This document shows, piece after piece, positions 51,807 through 61,945 of a DNA stretch of 64,000 nt. The stretch lies in NCBI GenBank assembly GCA_019751815.1, contig JAIEMW010000001.1, positions 1,000,197 through 1,064,196 of the forward strand, written 5' to 3'. Below the pieces are notes generated by a model that saw only the letters and a list, made by a program, of their open reading frames with translations, was not told the DNA's origin and did not search any database. How positions within the stretch are numbered: the first letter of the stretch is position 1; every line of letters starts with the position of its first letter. Source of the DNA: Cyanobacteriota bacterium. GTDB taxonomy: Bacteria; Cyanobacteriota; Vampirovibrionia; Vampirovibrionales; Vampirovibrionaceae. The translations under genes were made by a program, and so were the position numbers.

Positions 51807-53216
51807 ATGCCAACCGTTACGGGGCGAACATCGACCATGACTCCTCGTTTTTTAGGGAGTCAGCCACCCAGCAGCCATCTTTACGGTTCTATGCTGCTAG
51901 AGGCAATACAAAAAGGCAATGACGCTGAGGCGCTAAAACTGATCCAGAACAAGCCCACTCAAATTGCCAGTTTTGATGCAATCCGAGACGAAGAACAACG
52001 AACCCCACTACTGACGGCTATTTTATGCAAACGTCTGAGTATTTTTCAGGCCTTACTGAAAGCCCATTCTTCAGCAGGCGCTAGTGTAGATGCCTTTGAT
52101 AAAACCCTCTCCCACGCACTCATTCATGCCGCCCGTAAAAATCTGGGGCCGGAATTTCTCACCCCCATTTTAAATCAGACCCGCCGTCCCATTGATACCA
52201 AAGACGGTGAAGGGATGACCGCCCTGATGCATGCAGCACTGCGCGGGAACCCACAGACTGTGCAAATGTTGTTACAGCGCGGTGCTCGTGTGGATGTCAC
52301 AGACAACACCGGCAAAAACGCCCTGATGTATGCCTGTATCCACGGCAACCCAGATTTGGTAGAAGTCTTGGCAAAGCACAGCAGTGCTTCTCTCAATGCC
52401 GTCGATTCGGAGAATCACTACTCGGCACTGATGCACGCTATTTCAAGCGAACAAACAGAAGCAGTCCGGCGGTTATTACGTCACGCCACTATCGACAGCA
52501 ATTTAGCCGATAAAGAAAACCAAAAGACAGCCCTGATGATGGCCGCTGAAGGCGGAGATCCTGACTTAACAAGACTCGTGGTCTATCACAAGGGGACGGA
52601 TCTCAATAAACGAGACCTGAAAAAACAGACCGCGTTCCACTATGCTGTCCAAGCAGGCAAAATCCAAAATGTTCGTGTTCTGGTGCATCATCAGGCCAAC
52701 GTCAATGCAGCGGATCAGGATTTTAATACCCCTCTGATGCGGGCAGTGACTCATCGAAAACCCTCTTTAGAAATGGTAAACGCTCTCTTACAGGCACCCA
52801 CTATGCTCGTGGATGCCCGTAATAAGGACAAACAAAGCGCCCTGATGCTGGCATCGGCCAAGACCAAAAATATGCCAGGCATTTTGGAAAGCTTGCTGAA
52901 TAAAGGCGCTAGTGCCAGTGCGATTGACGGCGAAGGGAAACCTGCCTTAATTTATGCTGTCGAGCATGAGCGCTTTGAATACATCCCCGTCCTATTGCCC
53001 AAAACCGATGCACAGATTTTGGGTCTGTGGCTCCACCGACTGGGAATCGAAAAGGCAGGTCGCACCGAGCTTCTCAAAACCAAAGACAAGCTGATTGCCG
53101 AACTGCAAAAGCTCATTTTGCTGCAAAAACAGCAAATCGATGAGCTAAAAAACAAGCCCTTTAATCCCGGTAATAATGAGAATGACGGGAATAACGGAAA
53201 CACTGGCGGTGAATAA
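51807..53216 (+). CDS. Ankyrin-repeat protein with C-terminal coiled coil
   Basis: A 469-residue protein from ATG 51807 (AGGGGG about 10 bases upstream; an in-frame TTG at 51777 is less likely). After a 35-residue leader without signal peptide, about ten ankyrin repeats span residues 40-410, with typical starts DTKDGEGMTALMHAALRGNP, TDNTGKNALMYACIHGNP, ENQKTALMMAAEGGDP and KDKQSALMLASAKTKNMP. The end is a short coiled coil (KLIAELQKLILLQKQQIDEL) and an Asn/Gly-rich tail. Such proteins bind other proteins. In host-associated bacteria they are often secreted effectors, but no secretion signal is seen and a cytosolic role is equally possible. It is convergent with gyrB. Confidence 0.85.
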   Translation: MPTVTGRTSTMTPRFLGSQPPSSHLYGSMLLEAIQKGNDAEALKLIQNKPTQIASFDAIRDEEQRTPLLTAILCKRLSIFQALLKAHSSAGASVDAFDKTLSHALIHAARKNLGPEFLTPILNQTRRPIDTKDGEGMTALMHAALRGNPQTVQMLLQRGARVDVTDNTGKNALMYACIHGNPDLVEVLAKHSSASLNAVDSENHYSALMHAISSEQTEAVRRLLRHATIDSNLADKENQKTALMMAAEGGDPDLTRLVVYHKGTDLNKRDLKKQTAFHYAVQAGKIQNVRVLVHHQANVNAADQDFNTPLMRAVTHRKPSLEMVNALLQAPTMLVDARNKDKQSALMLASAKTKNMPGILESLLNKGASASAIDGEGKPALIYAVEHERFEYIPVLLPKTDAQILGLWLHRLGIEKAGRTELLKTKDKLIAELQKLILLQKQQIDELKNKPFNPGNNENDGNNGNTGGE

Positions 53217-53226
53217 TACGCGATGA

Positions 53227-55746
<2,520 letters not shown>

Positions 55747-55902
55747 TCACCAAGGTTTTGTTGAGTGCTAGTCAGACAATTATTAACAAAAGCGCCCGTG
55801 GCCCCCACTTGAAATTACAATTTAAAGATTTTGTTACAAAGATCGATACGTTCATTAACGATTCCATACGTGAGGTCAAGAACAAACGAGGTTGTTGTGA
55901 AT

Positions 55903-56481
55903 ATGGCGCGGATTCTGAACACCTATCCCTTGCATCGGTTAACCTTACTCTGGTTAAGCGGAGCACTTGTCTTGGGATTGGTAGGAATGACGCCGCAGCA
56001 GGATACCCAAGCAGCCAAAAAGAAAAAAGACAACGGTGCTGCAGCGGATGCCGAATTACAAAAAGGCTTAGAGCCACTCAATAAAAGTCTCTCCGGCATG
56101 CTCGTCAAAATTCAGGGCAGAATGCTATTTTCACCCAAAGAAGCGGGCGAAATCGCAGACATTAAATACAAACTGTTTGATTTGATGAAAGACAACGGGA
56201 AAAACCCGCTCCTGGTCAAACCCCTGTATCAAGCCTCCATCATTTATATCAAGCGAGAGCAATACGAGGACGCCTACGAGCTCTTAAGCTATCTCAGCAA
56301 CACGTTTCCAGATAATCCCTATGCGATGAGGGCCAAAAACCAAGTGGTGGCCCTTAAAAAGAAATTGGGGGACGACTATTTTCCACCTGACTTAACTGCT
56401 TCAGCAGACACCAGTGGGGCTAACCCCGCCGCAGGAGCAGGAGGAGCTGGCCCAGCAAGCGCTTCCGCTTCTAAAAAATAA
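55903..56481 (+). CDS. Exported helical-repeat protein of unknown function
   Basis: A 192-residue protein from ATG 55903 (GAGG 10 bases upstream; in-frame GTG 55897 is an alternative). A signal peptide covers residues 1-35 (LTLLWLSGALVLGLVGMTP) with likely cleavage near TQAA. The mature part begins with a charged stretch (AAKKKKDNG), continues with helices, and contains a TPR-like pair around LYQASIIYIKREQYEDAYELLSYLSNTFPDN. The C-terminus is Ala/Gly/Ser-rich (GAGGAGPASASASKK). It may be a periplasmic TPR-like scaffold. It is divergent from gyrB. Confidence 0.65.
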   Translation: MARILNTYPLHRLTLLWLSGALVLGLVGMTPQQDTQAAKKKKDNGAAADAELQKGLEPLNKSLSGMLVKIQGRMLFSPKEAGEIADIKYKLFDLMKDNGKNPLLVKPLYQASIIYIKREQYEDAYELLSYLSNTFPDNPYAMRAKNQVVALKKKLGDDYFPPDLTASADTSGANPAAGAGGAGPASASASKK

Positions 56482-56698
56482 ATAGTAACAAACCCTATAA
56501 ACCGTGTTTATTTTCTTCCAGACCAGGGCAAAATAAATGAAGATAGGTAATTTTAAAAAACACCACACAAAAACCCCCAAACACTGAATACCGGTTCGCT
56601 TCTCTGAAATAACTATTTCGTTTAAAATAATAAAATGACAGTTTAAGGTCCTTTTGTAGAGTCTGCTTCGCTTATTATCAGCCACGGGAGAATTGGTT

Positions 56699-57328
56699 TT
56701 GCATTCAGCTATTCTGAAAAATCTCAAGTATAGAAACGCTACAGGCTTCACCTTAGCCGAACTTTTAATTGCTCTCGCCATTTTGGGGGTTATCGCCACG
56801 TTTACTATTCCCAAAATTCTCGATAGCGGACAAAGTTCTAGAAACAAAGCCGTTGCCAAAGAGATGGCCTCTATGATTGCCGGGGCCTACACCTCTTACA
56901 AACAGCAAATTTCTCCCATTTCTACCACCACGGCTGGAACGATCACCCAGTATATGAACTACGTGAGTGCAACCACAGTCGCCCAATATGGTGGGGCCTC
57001 TACCCCCGCTGATGGTTCCAACCCACCCCAAGATTGTTCCGCTGGTAGTGGTGTGGTCTGTCTGGTTCTCCACAACGGCGGCATTATGGAAGTCGATACC
57101 GATCAATCCTTTGGCGGTACCAGTAACACGGTCAATGGCTGGCACATGAATGCCGATCCCGACGGAACCGGTAACAGTGCCGGTTATGTCACCTTCATTA
57201 TGTATTTTAACGGACGGCTCACCACAGGCGCCGTTGCCAAAACAGAAGGGACTTATACAGCTTCTGCTAGCGGTGGTACACTCACCTGGAACACCACTGA
57301 CCCGACTTATATCTCTACTTGGAATTAG
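56699..57328 (+). CDS. Type IV pilin/pseudopilin-like protein
   Basis: A 209-residue prepilin-like protein. No ATG or GTG is available before the conserved segment; TTG 56699 has CGGGAG 8 bases upstream and is the best start (an in-frame TTG at 56693 would be only 2 bases away from it). Residues 15-40 carry the class III signal: cleavage between Gly and Phe in TGFTLAELLIALAILGVIAT with Glu at +5, followed by the hydrophobic helix. The remaining globular part is Gly/Thr/Ser-rich with two cysteines (PQDCSAGSGVVCLVL) that may pair. It is probably processed by a prepilin peptidase and assembled in a type IV pilus or type II pseudopilus. Two secretin genes lie 2-7 kb away. Its 3' end overlaps the convergent GT39 gene by 14 bases. 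Confidence 0.85.
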   Translation: MHSAILKNLKYRNATGFTLAELLIALAILGVIATFTIPKILDSGQSSRNKAVAKEMASMIAGAYTSYKQQISPISTTTAGTITQYMNYVSATTVAQYGGASTPADGSNPPQDCSAGSGVVCLVLHNGGIMEVDTDQSFGGTSNTVNGWHMNADPDGTGNSAGYVTFIMYFNGRLTTGAVAKTEGTYTASASGGTLTWNTTDPTYISTWN

Positions 57329-59024
57329 TAAACTCAAACAAGTAGAGCAAATGATGTGATGATACCCACAGCGGTTTAAACGCTTGTGGGTATCTGTCTA
57401 TTAGGCCTCTGGCCGGGGTACTTTGCGGGCCCATAATGATTCCTTGAACCAGTTCTGGCTCTACCAACAAATATTTCACGTGATAATGCTGAAAACAGCG
57501 GTATAAATCGACATAAGATTGCTCCGTGACGCGCCCTGTCTTTTTATCCTTCTGCAATACAGGCAAGTAGAGATAAAACATGGGCCGATCCGTATTGAGA
57601 TACACCACGGTTTCCCAACCTGCGGCAATGGTGTCTGTTTTACCCGTCATCTGCTGGATGAGTTGAAAGGCTTCCTGGTAATCAGGCCACAGCATCTTGG
57701 TTTCAGCCACATCCAAAAGATGATTTTGGCGGGCATGTCTCAAAAATTCGTAACTATGCGACGTTGTAAATAAGCTAACAGCAATAAGTAAGGCCAAGCC
57801 AGTGAAACTGGCTGGTTTCACCCAATTTCTAGCGCTCCAGTTAGCCTTTGTCCAGTGATATATGGGTAGGAAAAAAAACAGCCAGAGCAAGGGCAATACC
57901 ACCAACAAAAACCGGGTCATTTGCAGCTGATAGTTCCAGACCATAATCAGAAGTAGGTAGATAAAGGCATACAAGCCTGCCAGACCAAATAGGCGCCGGT
58001 TACACGCCTGAATTAAAGACAACACCCAATAACCCAACAGACCATAAACCACGGTAAAATATCCTGCAATGAATACCCAAAAAGCCCAGGTCGGAAAGCT
58101 TGCATACCATTTTGGGAAAATCACAAAAAAGTCGGTCACGATCGGAAACATCATTTGCGCACAAGCACGACTTAAAACACCCAAGGAGCGGGCCAGTTGA
58201 TCCAACACATCCCAGTGTGCCAGGTTATAGAAAAATTCCATGCTGTAATCGCAATAAGCAGAGAGTATCGGCCGTGTAAGCGGAGTCATTGCTGGGGTAA
58301 AGTGGTTTTTCCAGAGTGTCCAAGGTAATAATGTCAGTATAAAAACCGTCGCACCGTAAATAAGCGCTGTTCGCCATTCACGCCGAAGCAACAGTAACAG
58401 GGTGACAGCCCCAATCAGGGTAATACCCACCGCCCGGGTGTGAAACATCAGTGCCGAAAGCACCACCCAAAGCCAAAGTTTTATTGGTTTTTCTGGTGCA
58501 GTTGTGTCTTGTGCTTCCAGATCTTCAGAGACGACCGAAAGCAACGCAAAAGAAAGCAGCATAAAGAGCGCTTCCGACATCACGCTGGTCGTAAAGTACA
58601 GTACATAGTAGTTCATGGCGGTAAATGCCATGATGACTGCACATAGCCACGGGGGGAGTTGATAGGTTTTTCGGCAAAACCGCCAGAAAAAACCCATGGC
58701 ACCCAGAAAACAGAGAACGGAAAACGTTTGAATTCCAAACAAATTCTGCGGAAATTGAGGATATAGGCGCCACAAAAAGCTGAGCACCCAGGGATAGAAG
58801 AAAGGGTATTTTACTTCCACAGGTTGGGTCACAAGATGAATGAGGTGTGGACCTTGGCCGCTGGCAAAGGCTTTTGCCATAATCAAGTACACCCCGTCAT
58901 CGTGGATAAATCCAACCGCCTGGCTCTCAAAACATGAGAGATAAAAGCCAGAAATCAGTGCACTCAGGGTGAGATATATCCAAAAAGACGGTGATTTTAC
59001 CAGTTGCTTTAGCCGATTAGCCAA
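57315..59024 (-). CDS. Polytopic glycosyltransferase-39-like membrane protein
   Basis: A 569-residue inner-membrane protein with about 11 hydrophobic segments up to residue 430 and a periplasmic C-terminal domain. The first loop holds FIHDDGVYLIMAKAFASGQG and VKYPFFYPWVLSFLW, the acidic Asp-Asp and KYPFFYP pattern of the PMT_2/ArnT-like transferases. The substrate is unknown; candidates are cell-surface sugars or pilin. The start is TTG 59024, which lies within the last codons of the upstream 63-residue gene (8-base overlap), so expression is probably translationally coupled. It is not closely similar to the other GT39-like protein at 34.1 kb. The 3' end overlaps the pilin-like gene by 14 bases. 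Confidence 0.78.
   Translation of the reverse strand: MANRLKQLVKSPSFWIYLTLSALISGFYLSCFESQAVGFIHDDGVYLIMAKAFASGQGPHLIHLVTQPVEVKYPFFYPWVLSFLWRLYPQFPQNLFGIQTFSVLCFLGAMGFFWRFCRKTYQLPPWLCAVIMAFTAMNYYVLYFTTSVMSEALFMLLSFALLSVVSEDLEAQDTTAPEKPIKLWLWVVLSALMFHTRAVGITLIGAVTLLLLLRREWRTALIYGATVFILTLLPWTLWKNHFTPAMTPLTRPILSAYCDYSMEFFYNLAHWDVLDQLARSLGVLSRACAQMMFPIVTDFFVIFPKWYASFPTWAFWVFIAGYFTVVYGLLGYWVLSLIQACNRRLFGLAGLYAFIYLLLIMVWNYQLQMTRFLLVVLPLLWLFFFLPIYHWTKANWSARNWVKPASFTGLALLIAVSLFTTSHSYEFLRHARQNHLLDVAETKMLWPDYQEAFQLIQQMTGKTDTIAAGWETVVYLNTDRPMFYLYLPVLQKDKKTGRVTEQSYVDLYRCFQHYHVKYLLVEPELVQGIIMGPQSTPARGLIDRYPQAFKPLWVSSHHLLYLFEFTNSK
57361..57394. terminator. Terminator-like hairpin within the 3' end of the convergent gene
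   Basis: GATACCCACA and TGTGGGTATC pair perfectly, with an inner GCG/CGC. It lies 33 bases after the pilin-like stop, inside the coding sequence of the convergent gene, and lacks a clear T-run. Confidence 0.4.
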
Positions 59025-59208
59025 GCCCTATCTTTCTTTCAGAAGGATCGGGGGCAATTTCTTGAATCGTGCCGTAAACTTTACTTAGCAGCTGGCAAAC
59101 GTATTCAGCCGAAACGGTTTCACCACTGCCCTTAATACAGCTGGCCACAATATCTTTGGCGGCCATTAATTTGGCTTCGCGACTAACGTGTTCGAGTCCC
59201 ATAACCAT
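59017..59208 (-). CDS. Small 63-residue protein coupled to the GT39-like gene
   Basis: A 63-residue protein with AGAGG a few bases before ATG 59208. It is soluble and mostly helical: LEHVSREAKLMAAKDIVASCIK, then SAEYVCQLLSKVYGTIQEIAP. The pattern of the second half (IVxxY-like block, then a helix ending xVYxxI) recalls the N-terminal part of MucR/Ros-type regulators, yet no zinc finger follows, so this is only a resemblance. The next gene starts inside its last codons, so it may be a leader for or a partner of the membrane glycosyltransferase-like protein. The frame is well supported by the ribosome site. Confidence 0.65.
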   Translation of the reverse strand: MVMGLEHVSREAKLMAAKDIVASCIKGSGETVSAEYVCQLLSKVYGTIQEIAPDPSERKIGLG

Positions 59209-59269
59209 TGAGTACCTCTCATATTCAAAAAAACAGTATTAAAACAGAAGCAAAACGACCCATTCAGAA

Positions 59270-59351
59270 CGGAAGGGACAGGATTCGAACCTGCAACCCC
59301 GCAAAGGGCAACCGCTTTCAAGGCGGCGTCCTCACCACCCGGACCCCTTCC
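59270..59351 (-). tRNA. tRNA-Ser (anticodon UGA)
   Basis: On the minus strand GGAAGGG (5' end at 59351) pairs with CCCTTCC, followed by discriminator G. The anticodon arm is GCCGC-CTTGAAA-GCGGT with anticodon TGA (reads UCA). A variable arm of about 15 bases, the T arm with loop TTCGAAT and a serine-type long-variable-arm layout are visible. CCA is not encoded. It is shorter than usual (82 bases) because only one or two bases, and no clear U8, join acceptor and D stems. Confidence 0.92.
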
Positions 59352-59379
59352 GTACCGTGGGGTTGTTTCATAATAGCAG

Positions 59380-61944
59380 CTATTTGCCCAGAAATTTATG
59401 AATAATCTTATCCAACTCATCTTCACTGACCTCAACATGTGTGACGCCTGAAGAAGACGATGGGGGATTGACTGGGGTAATCGTCGAGGTCTGTTGTGGT
59501 GTTTTTACGGCCTGATTCACCGCCTGTCGGACCGCGGGGGGTTCCTCTATTTTTGTTGACGGGCGCAAGGGTAAATCGTCGACAGGATTAATGTACGACT
59601 TAATAATTTGCTCAGGAGAGGCTTTCGTATTAATCGGTCGCGCCTGGAAGGAAGAAACTGAAGTCGGCGTAGTATCTCGCGTATTATCAATCGATCCAAT
59701 CGGGCTGCTGTAACGGTCAATCGTCTTCACCGGTTCAACATCCGGGAAAATAGGCTTCAAAATAGGCTGCGTGGGTATTAACTTTTCAGCAGGCCTGAGC
59801 GACTGATCACCTGGCTTTGCAGGGCGAATATTACTGATCGCATGAGGATAATCAATCGGCTTAAAGTTATCGTCCACAATATGGGGGGTGATCATCACCA
59901 CCAGCTCCGTCTTGGCTTTCACCCGATCTGCATTACGGGCAATCGCCCCCGCAATAGGCAGTGAGGATAACCCAGGAATCTTGTTAATCAAGTTTGCATC
60001 GGACTCTTGAATCAGACCGCCCAACATAAGGGTTTCACCATCCTGGACCATCACATTTTCCAACAGTAATTCGCGTTTTGATGCTAATTTTCCTTCAACA
60101 GAGCCACCCGCTCTATAAGATTCACGGATATTGGATACCGTCGGTTTAACGCGCATTGTGATTGTCCCATCAGGAGAGACACGTGGCAGAATATTCAAGA
60201 TAACCCCAACTTCGCCTATGTTAGTCGTCACAGTTGGTGCAGCCCCAGCTACTTGCGTCGTTGTGATTGATTTGATGACCTCATCGACGATACTGACAAT
60301 CGTTTCATGATCACTGGTGGTTAACACCGTCGGATTGGCTAGCACTTTTCCGTTCTTATTGTTCAGTCCCATATTAAATTGCAACGCGTATCTGGAGAAT
60401 ACTGTTGGGTTGTTTATGTCATTGTTTTTGTGCTGAAAGGCAGGAATTAAGGCTCTATTGGTTGTTTGGTACAAAGTGGGCAACAACCCTGACGCTTGTT
60501 TGGCGAAATCTGCCAAAAGAAACGGAGAAGTGGTTGAAACGCCCGTTGTGGGGTCAATTGGGGATACATTGACCAGCGAAGTGTCCTTTGTTGGATCAGT
60601 ACCACCAGTATCCGTAGGGTTAAACGTAAATCCCAGTTTAGAGTTAGGTTTGGATATCCCAATACGAGGTTTAAAAAACACCTCTTTTGTTTTGTTAATT
60701 TCGACCAGCGCCACATCCAACACCACTTGAGGTACTTTTCGGTCGATTAATTTGATCACTTTTTCCGCAGTAGCAATCTGTTGGACAGTGCCTAATAGAG
60801 TCAGTGTATTCAGGCGACCATCAGGTACCAAAATGGGCCCAACATCTGAAACTCGAGCCGTGACCTGACTTCGATTCATGGTTCTCACTGTTTGAGACGA
60901 GGAAAGACTTCCACCTGAAGAACCACCACCGCCACCTGAAGAACCACCACCGCCACCTGAAGAACCACCACTACCACCGCCTGTGGAAGTACCACCTGAC
61001 CCTTCTGCAAGTATGTCAGTCAGTGTATTTAAATTCTGGGGTTGATGATTAAACCCAGCTGAACCAGGGGTACTACTCCCGCCACCGCCTCCGCCGCCAG
61101 CTCCACCGGAAGCTCCACCGGAAGCCCCACCGCCAGCACCGCCGCCGCCAGAAGAAAAAATTGTCACCCCTTCATTAAACACACTGGCAGCGAGATACGA
61201 AGCCACATCATAAGCATTCATCTGGCTCATCCGCCAGGTTTTACTTTCTCTGGGACGATCCACCGCAGCCACATAATCTTTCACAATAGAGATATCCGAG
61301 GGGGTCCCTATAACTAAGATGGAATTGGAATTAAAGTCTGGGGTTACGGGTTGCCCTGAAATACCTGAGCCTGAAGTACCGCCACCGCCTCCTCCTGATG
61401 AGGCACCACCAGCAGCACCGCCGCCACCTACTGCGCCAGCGGCATTAGCAAACACCGTTTTCATCAGCAAAGTCGAAACCACCCCTGCATTGGCATATTT
61501 CAACGGGATGACTTCGGTCACTTGACGCCTAAAACCGGAAGCTTGGGGTGAATCAGAAGCAGTGACCAGCAACAAACCGGAGCGGTAACTATATTCTAGT
61601 TGGGCCAAGCTTTTAATTGAATCGAGTGCATCACTGACAGAAACCTGATTGAGATCAACACTAATATTTCCTTTGATACTGTCATCCATGGCCAGATCGA
61701 AACCCGCTACTTTAGAAATTGCTTTAAGCGCATCGCGAACGGTGACATCACGTAGCGACATATTCACTTTTCGTTGGGCGTTTTTCACTGCCAACGGAGG
61801 GTTCACAGATTTAGGAGCAACAGTTACTTGAATATCACCGGTAATCACTTGTCCAGTAGCAGCCATAATCAGTGTATTACAGCCCAAAAGGGAGACACTC
61901 AAAAAACAGCTTATAGTTGCAGTTATCCGTCTTTTCAACATCAT
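59380..61944 (-). CDS. Secretin of the PilQ/GspD family, with Gly/Ser-rich linker
   Basis: An 854-residue outer-membrane secretin (start ATG 61944, immediately after the upstream TAG, spacing 1 base: translational coupling). The N-terminal signal reads ATISCFLSVSLLGCNTLIMAA; a lipobox-like LLGC is present but signal peptidase I cleavage after IMAA is also possible. N-domains follow (VRDALKAISKVAGFDLAMDD, VTEVIPLKYANAGVVSTLL) and the N2/N3 region is interrupted by Gly/Ser-rich loops. The secretin core has QVVLDVALVEI, GEVGVILNILPRVS, VQDGETLMLGGLIQESD and ELVVMITPHIVDD. About 170 further residues form a proline-rich C-terminal extension. It forms the outer-membrane channel for a type IV pilus or type II apparatus. 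Confidence 0.92.
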   Translation of the reverse strand: MMLKRRITATISCFLSVSLLGCNTLIMAATGQVITGDIQVTVAPKSVNPPLAVKNAQRKVNMSLRDVTVRDALKAISKVAGFDLAMDDSIKGNISVDLNQVSVSDALDSIKSLAQLEYSYRSGLLLVTASDSPQASGFRRQVTEVIPLKYANAGVVSTLLMKTVFANAAGAVGGGGAAGGASSGGGGGGTSGSGISGQPVTPDFNSNSILVIGTPSDISIVKDYVAAVDRPRESKTWRMSQMNAYDVASYLAASVFNEGVTIFSSGGGGAGGGASGGASGGAGGGGGGGSSTPGSAGFNHQPQNLNTLTDILAEGSGGTSTGGGSGGSSGGGGGSSGGGGGSSGGSLSSSQTVRTMNRSQVTARVSDVGPILVPDGRLNTLTLLGTVQQIATAEKVIKLIDRKVPQVVLDVALVEINKTKEVFFKPRIGISKPNSKLGFTFNPTDTGGTDPTKDTSLVNVSPIDPTTGVSTTSPFLLADFAKQASGLLPTLYQTTNRALIPAFQHKNNDINNPTVFSRYALQFNMGLNNKNGKVLANPTVLTTSDHETIVSIVDEVIKSITTTQVAGAAPTVTTNIGEVGVILNILPRVSPDGTITMRVKPTVSNIRESYRAGGSVEGKLASKRELLLENVMVQDGETLMLGGLIQESDANLINKIPGLSSLPIAGAIARNADRVKAKTELVVMITPHIVDDNFKPIDYPHAISNIRPAKPGDQSLRPAEKLIPTQPILKPIFPDVEPVKTIDRYSSPIGSIDNTRDTTPTSVSSFQARPINTKASPEQIIKSYINPVDDLPLRPSTKIEEPPAVRQAVNQAVKTPQQTSTITPVNPPSSSSGVTHVEVSEDELDKIIHKFLGK
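60917..60979. repeat. Tandem 21-bp repeat in the first secretin, three copies
   Basis: The unit beginning GAAGAACCACCACCGCC starts at 60917, 60938 and 60959 (21-bp period, the third copy less exact). It encodes GGGGGSS repeats in the minus-strand secretin, within a flexible periplasmic linker. A multiple of three, so gain or loss of units keeps the frame. Confidence 0.85.
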
Positions 61945-61945
61945 G

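Noticed and set aside
59270..59351. Selenocysteine tRNA
   Set aside because: The anticodon is TGA (serine), not TCA, and the acceptor stem has 7 bp rather than 8.
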